From Rhizophagus clarus (Eukaryota > Glomeromycota > Glomeromycetes > Glomerales > Glomeraceae), in NCBI GenBank assembly GCA_015698045.1, contig BLAL01000002.1, forward strand, positions 1 to 64,000: a stretch of 64,000 nt of DNA, given 5' to 3'. Positions 1 through 11,786 of the stretch are shown here, in pieces. Under the pieces are notes generated by a model. That model was not told the DNA's origin and made no database searches. It saw nothing but the letters and a program-made list of their open reading frames with translations. Numbering within the stretch: the stretch's first letter is position 1; every line of letters begins with the position of its first letter. The translations under genes were made by a program, and so were the position numbers.

Positions 1-94
1 TTTAGTTCAGTAAAATTATTATTTGTATAATAAATTCCTTTTATTCAGCAATAAATTTTTGAGTTTCAAATAATTTGGACATTTAATTTTTAAT

Positions 95-430
95 TTATAA
101 ATATCCAGATGTTCAAAGCACGCCATTAGCTAAAATTTTTGCCCATTTGTCATACAACTGAAATTTAACGCGTCTACTGGATTTTCTACAGATTCTACCC
201 AATCACGATGTTGTCGTAAAAATTTTTAATATAAAAAAATGCTTGCTCGATCTGTAAGCAATAAATTTTTAAATAATGGAAGATTAAATTCTTACGGGAT
301 TATAATCGGGAGAATAAGATGGCAAAAACTCAAGTCGTATTCCTTTCTCCTCACAAATATTCTGCAAACGCTGACTTTTATGTATAGATACATTATCTAA
401 GATTAAAACGCTATACTAGTTATTTAACTA
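95..430 (-). pseudogene. Tc1/mariner-type transposase, C-terminal fragment
   Basis: Read on the minus strand, this stretch gives SVLILDNVSIHKSQRL followed by EFLPSYSPDYNPVR. These are the second catalytic Asp block (LDN) and the SPDYNP third-acid block of a Tc1/mariner DDE domain. An in-frame stop follows shortly after, then a recognisable tail (RQHRDWVESVENP) with more stops, ending near 95. No N-terminal helix-turn-helix or first catalytic Asp could be found upstream (430-700), and no terminal inverted repeats are visible. It is a dead fragment of a plain DNA transposon. The family call rests on the two motif blocks. Confidence 0.75.
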
Positions 431-1528
431 AATAAAATATTAAATAAAAATATTTATTATAGTCTATGTGGTTTATATTTCGCTTCGAAAAATGGTAAAC
501 AAGTTGGGAAGAAAAAGAGATGGTTAACGCGGCACAATAAAAATCAATAAAATCTACGTACAATGCGAAATCAGATCACATGAATTATTAGCAGAGTGGT
601 GGCGCTATGATATATTGTAATCTTTATTATCATAAAGGAATAAAAAACATATCAATGTTATCACGGTCTTTTATGTGATATGTACTGTATTTATGAAAAA
701 AAGATGGAGTTTTAAAGAGGTAGCAATGTTTCTTTCCGCTACGGGAAGGAATTTCTAGATCTTCTGTAATAACATCTAACTCCTTAACCTTTTCTTTGAT
801 ATTTGCGCTTCAGTTTCAACCCAGACTATTTTGAAGCATTTTCTGGAGAATTCTATTAATTTATCTAGTGAAGTTTCCGATAATTTTTGTAAAATCGATG
901 GCTGAAACGTATCGGCTTAACATTCTCTTTAAAAACCACCTCACGTGATATGAAATTGTTTACTTCCTCGTCGGTAGGATCTGAACTTTCCGTATATCCA
1001 CTTTAATAGAAAAAAAATTTAAATCATTAAATCATTGTAATAAAATACAAACATAACGATATGAACGTATCGATCACCTTTCTACAATTTGTCGAAATTC
1101 TTTTACTAATGTGAACGTACATTTTTTCAAATTGATATCGATTAGTCGGAAAATGATTTACGATATCATTCGTTAATTAACTTCGCCACGCTTGATAAGC
1201 ATCATGCCCAAAATTTTTTGTGTTATTTTATCAAACGCATGATCGGTCGGATTTCTAGTTCGCAAAAAAAGGGCATTTCATTTCTTCGTCAATAAGACGA
1301 TAATTATCCTAAACAGTAATAATATCAATAATAACATAATACATCAGTAATTCTGTTGTAATAACGATTGTTCTTAATTGGTAAAGAATGTAACAACCAA
1401 AATAAGAAATGGATTTTACGTTGTCAGATGGTGACGAAGTCGAGGTGGTTAGTGGCAAATTTGTTGATTGGCTGCTTCGTCGAGGCATCAAGCATTTTGT
1501 TTGCCAGATGTAGTACACTTGGATGTAA
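431..1528. other. intergenic, no gene recognised
   Basis: A+T-rich DNA with no credible coding exon. Short open stretches on the minus strand (for example near 690-790) show no recognisable domain. This may be further decayed transposon DNA beside the mariner fragment. Confidence 0.5.
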
Positions 1529-1562
1529 GACCAACCAATTGCAAATTTGCAATTGATTGGTC
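1529..1562. repeat. 34-bp near-perfect palindrome
   Basis: The arms read gaccaaccaattgcaaa and tttgcaattgattggtc; 16 of 17 positions pair, and the central 20 bases are perfectly palindromic. It lies about 75 bases beyond the 3' end of the minus-strand KER-repeat gene. It could be a protein-binding site, a cruciform, or the end of a lost element. Confidence 0.7.
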
Positions 1563-1636
1563 ATTGCGCCAAATTGAACCGGAATTTCTTCTTCACTCTC
1601 TAGAAGTAATATTAAATGAGAATAAAATTATATTCA

Positions 1637-2254
1637 TTAATTATGTTCAGATTTTATGTTTTTACCGCTTTCATCATTTTCATTTTCTTCTTGTTCTTTA
1701 TCTTTCTCTCTCCTATCCCTCTCTCTTCTCTCTTTCTCTCTTCTCTCTTTCTCTCTTCTTTCTTTCTCTCTTCTCTCTTTATCTCTCCTCTCCATCTCTT
1801 TCTTCTCATTTTCTCTTCTTTCTTTTTCAATATTTCTTTCTTCTTGCTCTGGAAGCATATCTTCATTATAACAAAGTAAATTTAGTTTTAAATAAATTCG
1901 CAGAAATATCATTTCAATTGAATAATAAAACAATTATTATAACGTATTTACCCAAAATAATTCTTTCAATATCATCATCTTGTCTATTATTACCTTCTCC
2001 AATATCTACATCTTGTCCATGTAAATTATCTTGTTCATGTTCACTTCCTTCCTCTCTCCTTTCATCTCTTTCCTTATTATAATCACGTGAAGAGTTGGCA
2101 ACATATGTACGAATAGTTTTTGTAGTCTTTGCAGCTTTTGTTGCCTTGTCTTTTAGGTATCATTATAATAGTATTAGGCGCAATTACTATATAAATTTTA
2201 AATCAAAAATATAATATTATTACCTTTTTCTGTTACTCCTCTGCGTTTAGTCAT
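1637..2254 (-). CDS. KER-repeat charged hypothetical protein, three exons
   Basis: A three-exon minus-strand gene: exons 2254-2224, 2149-1952 and 1860-1637. All borders are GT-AG and the exons sum to 453 bases, or 150 residues. The start is the ATG at 2254 (MTKRRGVTEK). The middle exon carries a K/T-rich basic stretch and then acidic, Q/D-rich sequence. The last exon is a run of KERRE-type repeats (about residues 90-130) predicted to form a single charged helix, ending in an acidic tail. The frame stays open across both introns and the splice sites are canonical, which argues for a real gene. No domain is recognised. The repeat is encoded by a CT microsatellite, so its length is probably unstable. 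Alternative: an open reading frame generated by simple sequence. Confidence 0.6.
1690..1850. repeat. CT-rich (tctctctt) microsatellite inside exon
   Basis: A pyrimidine run of roughly 15-base units (tttctctcttctctc) on the plus strand. On the minus strand it encodes the KERRE repeats of the gene above. Confidence 0.85.
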
Positions 2255-2298
2255 GATAAACAAACAAGATGGTACTTATCGGTATTGTGCTAGTAGCA

Positions 2299-2343
2299 AC
2301 GTAAAGAAATAGGTGATTCGTCACGTAAAGAAATAGGTGATTC
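2299..2343. repeat. 21-bp direct repeat, period 24
   Basis: Two copies of acgtaaagaaataggtgattc at 2299-2319 and 2323-2343, immediately upstream of the minus-strand gene that starts at 2254. They could be a duplicated promoter element, but no factor is recognised. Confidence 0.7.
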
Positions 2344-2399
2344 CTGACGAAACGAATACAGCATCATCTTTATTTATTTATAGAGATTTCTCCTAATAT

Positions 2400-4560
2400 T
2401 AAGAAAAAATTACATCGTGACCGCAGCACATAAAAGGAAATTGGGTTAGCATTCTCGAAAAAAACGTTCATGGTTACATTAAATCTTGGATAGTTGATCG
2501 GAAGAATTTGTTAATGGTTACATCGATTCTTTATGACGAAAATTTTGGGAAAATTTGACGTCTTAACGGTTACATGTAAAGAAATTATATATGAGTATCG
2601 TAACTGTAGGACATAAACGGAAATTTGGCCAACAAAATTTTCAAATTATTGGAATAATTGATCGGGAAAATCCTTAATGGGTATATTAGCTCTTTGTTCA
2701 CAGAACATTAATGGTAATTTCGAGCAATATTAACGGTTACAAGTAAAGAAACTTTATATGAATATCGTGATCGCAGGACATAAACAGATTTTCGGGATAA
2801 TTGATCAGGAGAAAAAATTTGTTAATGGTTACATAATCAGGGTTGAAGAATTATACTGTACGTACTATATTATGCTGTCCTAATACTTAAATAGAGTACA
2901 TTTTTTTCATATGTTTAATATATTATATATTTATTTTAATAATTAGGATTGTTCTTTTAATCTAATCTAAATAGAAAAAATATTATATTAAATATTTAAC
3001 AGTGCAATACTAATGCAATGTTTACAGTACATTGATGAAATTTTGGGCAATGGAAAAATTGCGGTTACATGTAAGGTGATCGCAGGACATAAATAGAAAT
3101 TTAGATCAAAAAATTGGTCGGAAAAATTTTGTCAACAGTTCTGTTGATTCTTTATCTGCAAAAGATCTTTATTTGCAGCACATTGGTGGAATCTAGGGTA
3201 ATGATCTGAAAAATTTGACATGAATATCGTGGTCACAATAAATAAATAGAAATTTAGATCAATAATTGATCGGAAAAAATTATTAATGGTTACATTGATT
3301 TTTTATCTGCAGCGCATTGATAGAATTCAGGGGTAATCTGAAAAATTTGACATGAATATCGTGATCGCAAGACATAAACGGATTTTCGGGATAATTGATC
3401 AGGAGAAAAAATTTGTTAATGTTTACATAATCAGGGTTGAAGAATTATACTGTACGTACTATATTACTATGCTGTCCTAATACTTAAATAGAGTACATTT
3501 TTTCATATGTTTAATATATTATATATTTATTTTAATAATTAGGATTGATAATAAATTATTAACTATTCTTTTAATCTTAATAGAAAAAATATTATATTAA
3601 ATATTTAACAGTACAATATTAATGCAATGTATACAGTAAATTGATGAAATTTTGGGAAATGGAAAAATTGCAGTTACATGTAAGGTGATCGCAGGACATG
3701 AACAGAAATTTAGATCAACAAATTGATCAGAAAAAAATTTTGTCAACAGTTCTGTTGATTCTTTATCTGCAAAAGATCTTTATCTGCAGCACATTTGTGG
3801 AATCTAGAGTAATGATCTGAAAAATTTGGCATGAATATCGTGATCGCAATAAATAAATAGAAATTTAGATCAATAATTGACCGAAAAAAAATTGTTAATG
3901 ATTACATTGATTTTTTATCTGCAGCGCATTGATAGAATTCAGGGGTAATCTGAAAAATTTGACGTGAATATCGTGATCGCAGGACATAAACAGATTTTCG
4001 GGATAATTGATCAGGAGAAAAATTTGTTAATGGTTACATAATCAGGGTTGAAGAATTATACTGTACGTACTATATTATGCTGTCCTAATACTTAAATAGA
4101 GTACATTTTTTCATAAGTTTAATATATTATATATTTATTTTAATAATTAGGATTGATAATAAATTATTAACTATTCTTTTAATCTTAATAGAAAAAATAT
4201 TATATTAAATATTTAACAGTGCAATATTAGTGCAATGTAAAGTAAATTGATGAAATTTTGGGAAATAGAAAAATTGCGGTTACATGTAAGGTGATCGCAG
4301 GACATGAACAGAAATTTAGATCAAAAAATTGATCGGAAAAAAATTTTGTCAACAGTTCTGTTGATTCTTTATCTGCAAAAGATCTTTATCTGCAGCACAT
4401 TGGTGGAATCTAGGGTAATGATCTGAAAAATTTGACATGAATATCGTGGTCGCGATAAATAAATGGAAATTTAGATCAATAATTGATCAGGAAAAAAAAT
4501 TGTTAATGGTTACATTGATTTTTATCTGCAGCGCATTGACAGAATTTGTTACATTAGTTC
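2400..4560 (+). repeat. complex tandem array with three ~600-bp higher-order units
   Basis: A degenerate basic unit recurs throughout, with phrases such as gtgatcgcaggacataaac, aattgatcggaaaaa, gttaatggttacat and ggttacatgtaa. From about 2761 a larger unit repeats: the phrase aatatcgtga...taaacagattttcggg begins at 2761, 3355 and 3967 (periods 594 and 612), and the third copy runs to about 4545. Copies are highly similar, so the duplication is recent. The same phrases occur inverted at 5390-6230. Confidence 0.85.
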
Positions 4561-4814
4561 TCTATCTCGGAATTATGTAATGAAGTTTTAAAAAAAACTT
4601 TTCAAGTTGTTGACTCAAATTTCCTTTTATATAGTGCAGTCATGATATCACAGTCGTAATATTATAAAAAAATTTACTTTATGCTTTTTTCCCAAAGAAT
4701 TCAATTGATATTTTTTTTAAAGTTTGACTGTCCATATCTTATCAGTTACATATAAAAATACCACATCTCAGATCAGAGTTTTTAGATTTCTAATAAAAAA
4801 AAGATAGAAAGAAA

Positions 4815-5084
4815 ATGTCCTCTTCCAAACCTAGTAGAGAAGAAACAGGTATAAAAAAAAAATATCTGGTATATTAATTCATTAAATAACGTATGATAAT
4901 ATTCAAATAGTTTCTTTCATATATAGATAATATGATATTGATCTCGCTAGACGATCTAATAAAAGAACAAACCCGATCGAACGATCTTCTCCAGACCAAC
5001 ATTAAAAAGAAACGGAAACGTCCGTCTCGTAACAACCGAGCGAAGACCATGGGAGACTGGGCTCGGATAGTGAAAAAAGTATGA
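4815..5084 (+). CDS. 63-residue basic hypothetical protein, two exons
   Basis: Exons 4815-4848 and 4927-5084 join with GT-AG borders to 192 bases, exactly 64 codons. The protein starts MSSSKPSREET, continues with a short acidic helix-like part (ISLDDLIKEQ), then a strongly basic patch NIKKKRKRPSRNNRAK that resembles a nuclear localisation or DNA-binding signal, and ends MGDWARIVKKV. No family is recognised. Base composition in exon 2 is clearly richer in G+C and CpG than its surroundings, as expected of coding DNA here. The gene sits between two repeat arrays of opposite orientation. It may be cargo or the only gene of a small mobile element, or a host gene. Function unknown. Confidence 0.55.
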
Positions 5085-5389
5085 TCATTTGATTCTTTAA
5101 TATTTTGTGATAATTTGAAATATTTAACACTTTAAAATTATTTGTTAGAATTGATATTGCCATTATATGAAATTAATATCTCATTAATATTATATCCACC
5201 TTCTTTTCAATTTATTTCAATAAAAAATAAATCTTATGTAATTTTATAATTGTATATATCCGTAAAGCTCACAACTAGTGATTTTATCATAATAATTGAT
5301 TGTAATAATTTAAAATCATAAAAATCAAAATTTCATATAAACTGAAACACGAATTGCTAACAATTTTTTTCTGATCATTTGTCTTGTCT

Positions 5390-6230
5390 AAATGTGCTGC
5401 GATCACGATATTCTTAAAATGTAATGTCAATTTTTCAGAAAAGCTTTGTTAACCAATTTCCGTTATGTCCAGCAGCCTATATAAATTTCTTTACATGTAA
5501 TCGTCAAAACATCAACCCTAAATTCAAGAGCTTTGTTAACCCAAATTTCTATAGTTACGATGTTGTTCATTATATAATTCATTAGTTAATGTAACTAACT
5601 ATTAACGAATTTTTTTTCTGATCAATTATCCCAAAATTCGATGATCTAAATTTCCGCTTATATCCTGCGGTCACAATATTCATATAAATTCCTTTACATA
5701 TAACCGTTAAAGAAGTCAACTCTTCAGATCATTGCCTCAAAACTTCGTTAATGCATTGTAAGTAAAGAACCAATGTAGCCATTAAGAAAATTTCCGATCA
5801 ATTCAAATTTCCGTTTATGTCCCGCGGTCACAATATTCATACAAAATTTCTTTGCATGTCGATTTTCCCAAAATTTAAGAAATTAGTAATCTAAATTTCC
5901 GTTTATGTTCTGCAGTCACGCACGATATTCATACAAAATTTCTTTGCATGTAACTGTTGTTAACACGTCAATTTTAGATCATTTTCCTCAAGATTTCCAT
6001 TAATGTACTGTGATCCAAGAACTAATGTAACCATTGACAATTTTTTTTTCTCGAAATTTCAATATAAATTTCCGTTTATAAATTTCCGTTTATGTCCTGC
6101 GGTCACGATTTCATACAAATTTCTTTACATGTAACCAGATCATTGCCCAAAATTTCCGTTAATGAGAAATTTGTTAACCCAAAATTTCCGTTTATGTGCT
6201 GCGGTCGTGATACTATGATTTCCAATTAAA
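5390..6230 (-). repeat. inverted-orientation arm of the 2.4-4.56 kb array
   Basis: Phrases from the left array recur as reverse complement: ctgcgatcacgatattc, tttctttacatgtaac, aaatttccgtttatgtcc and gttaatgtaac, in at least six degenerate units. Orientation is opposite to 2400-4560, so the small gene at 4815-5084 lies in the centre of a large imperfect inverted repeat. The arm ends about 100 bases before the transposase start at 6332. Confidence 0.8.
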
Positions 6231-6331
6231 AATATTATAAAAGCAGTTAATGAATTAAATACACAAACGCGCATGGACATTTTTTAAATTTACTCATTTT
6301 ATTATTCCTTATTATAATTATTATCATAGCC

Positions 6332-9300
6332 ATGTTACGAAATAAACCTCAAAAAGCGAATATTGCTACATTACCTTTTCGTATCCGTAATAATTTTAGA
6401 AGGTTGCCCAACAGATTTTTATTATCGGATAATGATGACAATGAAAAAATGGTACAAAAAGATTTTGAAGATGATAATATTAGCGGCGAAGAATATAATG
6501 AATATGGCGACGGAGATGATGATTTAGAACAACGAAGCGATGATGATCATATAGAACAGCGAAGTGATAATGGTGATGATTTAGAACAACGAAGCGATGA
6601 TGATCATATAGAACAGCGAAGCGATAATGGTGATGATTTAGAACAACAAAGTGATGATGATCATATAGAACAGCGAAGCGATAATGGTGATGATTTAGAA
6701 TAACGAAGCAATGATGATCATTTAGAACAACAAAGCGATAATGATCATTTAGAACAACGAAACGATAATGATGATGATTTAGAACAACGAAGCAATAATG
6801 AAGAAGGTGATACCAACATGATTTCAACATCATCAGAGAATGAAACAGAAAGCGATTATATAATGTCCTTAGAAAGTGATGAAGAATATGAAACAATGTC
6901 GTCAGATAATGAAGAAAGACATGATTCTGATATCTCAGAAGAAAAGCTATTCGTTGATGAAGCATTGGCTAAAGATAAGTTACCATCTTATGATGGTGAT
7001 TTTGCTCCATATTTTCAAAATTTAACTACTGCTGCCTTATTTTGTTGGATTTATAAGCATAATATTTCAACAAATGCATATGAAGATCTTGTTGACATTA
7101 TCATAAGACCAGAATTTAATAGAGATCATATTGTAAAGAATATTCGGAGATTTCGAGCATGGAGGGAGCGTCTTCCTCTTCCCTCAATATCAGCAAAATC
7201 TATCTCAATTTTATCAAAAAAAACACCATCAACTTTAAAGGATTCAAAGATGGCATATCAACTTTCAATAAGTGATATCATTTGGAATGTTCTTAACAAC
7301 CCATCACTATTAAAGGAAATGTATTTTGGTGCTGGTGTCGATTCAAAAACAAAATCCGAGTACTGGCATGGTACCTTATGGGCAGAGTCACCTCTTTTCG
7401 GTCAAGAACAATTAATGATATCAGGGGGTAATTATTTATTAAATGCAAGCTGATGGTAGAGAGGCGAAGCAATAAAGTACAAGAGACTAACACTTTTTTC
7501 ATATGTATATAATAGAGATATACCAATGCGGCGATTTTGTTTACTATTACGATAATGAGCGAAAACTTGGCAGATTGAGAGCGATATTATTAAATGAAGA
7601 GAACCAACAGTATCGGCTGAGAATCCAAAAAGTTCTAGATTATAGTGACTTGCCTGGAACTTTTAAGGGAGAATTAAGACAAAATCGCTCTCTTTCCGGA
7701 GAAGTTTGGTTACAAGATGAACCATTCTTGACAATAACAACATCACAAATTTCAGAAAAGGTTGCTGCAGATACACTACGAATTACCGAAATACTTTATA
7801 AACATCATACACACTGGCGCATTCGTGATGCAACGTTCTCTTATCAACATCCTTCGGAATATATTTCCATAAGGCAGCCACCATCTCCAACAATTCTGGT
7901 TTATAAGCTGTTTTTGGACATATACTACGATGATTTTGGAACATTTAGGAATGTTTATCATTCGTTAGGAGGTGTTTATGTGCAGTTTGGAAATATGCCT
8001 GCCCGTCAAAGAAAGTTGCTCAAAAATCACTTTGTTCTCGAATTTATTCCTTTCGGTGGTAATTTCAATGAATTCATGTTGCCATTTATTTCTGAAATGA
8101 AAGAATTCGAACAAGGAAAATTAATGGAAGTGAATGGCCAAGATGCTTGGGTGATAGCCGGTTTAGGTGTCGTAACTGCTGATTTACCACAAGGGAATGA
8201 CATGTGTAGTGTATTATGACATAATGCCAATAAAGGTTGCCGCACTTGTACAGCCTCTCGAGAATCACTTACCAACTTCTCTCAGGATGTACCAGCAACA
8301 TCAAGATATCATCATATCACTGACGATCAATTTAAAGAGATATTTAACGAACCTGCTACCACAAGGCAAAGACGACTTTGTACTGAGTTTGGACTAAGAA
8401 CAAGGCCTAGCATTTTGGATAGGCTGCTAAGAGAAAGGCATCTACAGACACCTCAAGATGTATATCATGCAACTGCTGGGAAGATTGGACGACTTCTTAA
8501 ATTAACGTATGATCTTTGAATTTAATTAACTTTAGCTAGATATGTAACGAACAAAATCTTTTAATAAAGCTTTTTGATTTCCACAGGTGCGAATTATTTT
8601 CACAAAAAGGAGAGGACGAGTTTATCAAAGCCTGGAAGAACTTTGAGAAACCAAAAAAATGGTCTCGTTTGCCAAATCCAATTAGTCACAATGCTAGTTT
8701 CATGATGTCTGACTATCTTAGGCTCGCTATGATAATGCCTTTTATACTTAATAGTTTTTTAGAAACATCAAGCTTAAAGGAAAATGAATCCAGAAGCATT
8801 CTGCGACGAATTCAAGAATCACGCATTAACATGGCGAAAAATGTAATAATTGCTTGTTGAGTATATGTAGCAAAAACAATGAGGATGGTTTTTGAAAGCA
8901 AGTTTACATTAGATTCGTATGACGAATTACAAAAATGCCTTGAAGAAGAAATGAAAATTCTTCCAAAGGTACAATTATTCATAATTCTTATATAATTTTT
9001 TATTTTTTATTTATCAATATATAAAATATTATTTAATAATGTGGCTTTAGGTTTTCCCTGAATTTGCTAACTTACCAAACCTGCATATCAATATCCACTT
9101 GCTGGTGCATGCAAGGACTTATGGTACTCTTATAAACACTCAAGTTGGTATCAAAGAGATGGTGCATCAGATCTTTAAAGCAATGGTACCACGAACAAAT
9201 TGCAAGAATGTCGAGCTAGACTTGTTAAAGCGGTATACTACGCTCTTTGCAATTCGTCATTTAGTAGATGGAGGCGCAGATCAAAGATTATCACAACCTT

Positions 9301-9942
9301 GTAGAGGTTTCGCTACTATGTCCTCAAATTTTAGAAATTTATTGACTAATTGGTATATTACTGAAGACAAGGTATCAAATGAACAAGAACCGGAAGAAAA
9401 TGAAGAAGGTTTGTATTACAATTTTATAATAATAATATTTCCGCAATTATTAACGTAATTTTATTTATATAGCGATTTCATCTCCAGTGGATTTTATTAC
9501 AAATATTATCTTAAAGAGGAGCTTGTCCCGTCAGGATTGTGAAAATATCATGAAAAATTTGCCAAATTTCAAATCTGAGCTGCTTCTTTCATTTATGGAC
9601 ATTGGACAAAAGTCAGTTCTTATATATTCTCAAATGGGCTGGTATGAATTGGCGACATACACTATGGAAGAAAGCGATGGCGTCTTTTCCAAAGTACATC
9701 TTCATATTGGTGACGTCGTAACAATACACGAAGAAGACAGTGGTGAATGTTATGCGATTATAAAAGGGATCTTCAAATACAAAGGCAATGATGATAAATA
9801 TTATGCCTTTATTACAATTGATTGGTTTGACAATATTAACAGAATTCACAACGTATTGAAATGTCCTCTTTTTCGCATTCAGACAAGCCAAGATATTCGC
9901 TGGAGAAGAATCTTCTCGATATCAATAATTGACCACGTATAG
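6332..9942 (+). pseudogene. CACTA/Plavaka-like transposase, broken
   Basis: The start MLRNKPQKANIATLPFRIR is followed by an acidic repeat region, then a BAH-like segment (YQCGDFVYYYDNERKLGRL, from about 7520). The core follows (VYVQFGNMPARQRK, FIPFGGNF, VVTADLPQGND, then GCRTCTASRE), matching the layout of CACTA/Plavaka transposases (iGN-P, G-P, aDlP, C-C). A second BAH-like segment is near 9680-9930. GT-AG introns are visible at about 8503-8586, 8969-9050 and 9409-9472. Breaks: TAA at 6701, a frame change between 7451 and 7503, TGA at 8217 and TGA at 8858. The three stops fit C-to-T type transitions (CAA, CGA and TGG codons). Not functional as written; family call is by motif layout. Confidence 0.7.
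6518..6800 (+). repeat. 57-bp coding minisatellite (acidic repeats)
   Basis: Units of 57 bases encode GDDLEQRSDDDHIEQRSDN about three times, followed by shorter derivatives, in the N-terminal part of the transposase. It gives a long acidic, low-complexity linker. Similar copies suggest slippage or unequal crossing-over. Confidence 0.85.
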
Positions 9943-10730
9943 AAAGTTCACTTTGTCTATGATACGAAAATTGATTTGTGGATAAAAAATAATTATTATT
10001 TTACGGCTATATAGCTTTATTAGTAATATTATGTTAATAAATTTACAATATAAATATAAGTTTATACTACGTTTACTCATTAAATTCATTATTGTTTTAA
10101 CAATATCAAAATGATACAGTATCTTTTTTTTATTAAATAAATGCAACAATATCGTTTTGATATCGTTATGGTATCGTAACCAGTCCATTACTTATCACGT
10201 GATAACGTGACTTTGTATTGATTATCCAATCAAAATCATTGTTTGTTTGTTAAAACATTCGCACGACGGTTATTTCTACTCCATTCTCTACATTTTACTG
10301 TAATAACTTACATTTTAATATTGTCAGTCTATTTAAAATATTTCTTAATAATATTAACAATCATATACGCGTCTATTTTTTATTTCGGCGTAATCTCAAC
10401 ATTGAAAAATAGTTTATTCGACACCTTGACAGGTACGAAACAAAAAGTTATTTATAATAATATTAATTGTTTTACAAATTTTAGCTCTCGCTGTGCAAAT
10501 ATTGTTTAGAAATATTTTTTAACAATATAACAGAAATTCGGGATGTATTTTTTTATTTATTTATCTATTTAATATTATTTTTTTTAAAAAAAGAAAAATT
10601 TTTTAATAGTAGTGTATAATAATATTTGCGACGAAATTCGGACGAAATTCGGAATGTGCGCAAAGAAAGTTTCGGTATAGTATTATTTCCCCTCTTTTTT
10701 ATACTTGGGAATGCGATTGTTCTAGCGTCA
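9943..10730. other. transposon 3' region, no gene seen
   Basis: A+T-rich DNA after the transposase stop. An open frame at 10,243-10,509 lacks an ATG start and has a composition typical of chance frames. Scattered atatcgt and gatatcgt motifs begin here (near 10,150) and continue to 12,060. Confidence 0.5.
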
Positions 10731-11460
10731 TAATGATATCGTCACGTTGTTTTATATTAGCATTCGGAAAGAGAGATGTCTAAGTAATTTACCAGGCACG
10801 ACCGTATCTTTAATTTCGCAGAAACTTGCGTCGTAATCAGAAACTTATCAATTCAACATTTTAAACAAGTTTCAAGATAATATTAGTGTCATAACGATAT
10901 CGTCACGTTGTTTTATGTTAACCATCCGGTGAGAGAGATGCGAAACTTAATATTTTTTTTTTTTTTGTAAGAATATATGAATTTTCTTTTTTTCTTTTCT
11001 TTTTTTTTTGTAAGGAACGTTATAATAACGTTTCTTCTGTTTCTTTTAGGTTCATCAATTCAACATTTTTAACAAGTTTCAATATAATATTAGTGTCATA
11101 ACGATATCGTTACGTTGTTTTATGTTAACCATCCGGTGAGAGAGATGCGAAACTTAATATTTTTTTTTTTTTTTTTTTTTTTTTGTAAGAAATGTTATAT
11201 GAATTTTCTTTTTTTCTTTTCTTTTTCTTTTTTTTTGTAAGGAACGTTATAATAACGTTTCTTCTGTTTCTTTTAGGTTCAAGTGTTTCGGCTTAATTTA
11301 ATCAGGTATGATCGTAACTTTAATTTCGCAGAGCTTGCGCCATAATCCAGACACTCTAATTCAACATTTTTAACAAGTTTCAATATAATATTAGTGTTGA
11401 ACCGATATCGTCACGTTATTTTATGTCATCCTATCCAGAGATAGGGATATTCTTCCTTTA
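10731..11460 (+). repeat. ~200-bp tandem repeat, four partial copies
   Basis: The phrase taacgatatcgtcacgttg recurs near 10,735, 10,893, 11,097 and 11,400, usually followed by a purine-rich gagagagatgc and preceded by caattcaacattt. The middle two copies (spacing about 204) also share a poly-T tract and gtaaggaacgttataataac...ttcttttag, which has the look of an intron. Confidence 0.75.
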
Positions 11461-11786
11461 ATTACCGTAATTCGCAATATTTAACAATTAAATAATAATT
11501 AAAACATCATAATTGTCATAATTGCATTATAAAAAATATATATATATTAATTAATTAATAAACAAATTAATTTAAACCAATTAAAATTGATTTAATTTAT
11601 TGAATGTATCTACTACGTTTCATTATCATCCTGATACAGTTTAAATGTCGTCACGATATTTCAATAAAATATTTAGCGATCTTAATGATACCATAACGAC
11701 ATAATTATAATATCCTAATGATACATTTTCAACAACTTTACGATAATATTAATTTTTAAATGATATCGTGACAATATATTAAATGA

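Noticed and set aside
1468-2082. Plus-strand 204-codon frame rich in F, L and S
   Set aside because: It is the complement of the CT microsatellite and of the minus-strand KER gene; the S/L/F runs come from simple sequence.
6480-6965. Minus-strand H/Y/V-rich frame
   Set aside because: Mirror image of the acidic coding minisatellite of the transposase.
10243-10509. Possible 88-residue membrane protein
   Set aside because: No ATG start, hydrophobic bias expected from A+T-rich DNA, and no neighbouring support.
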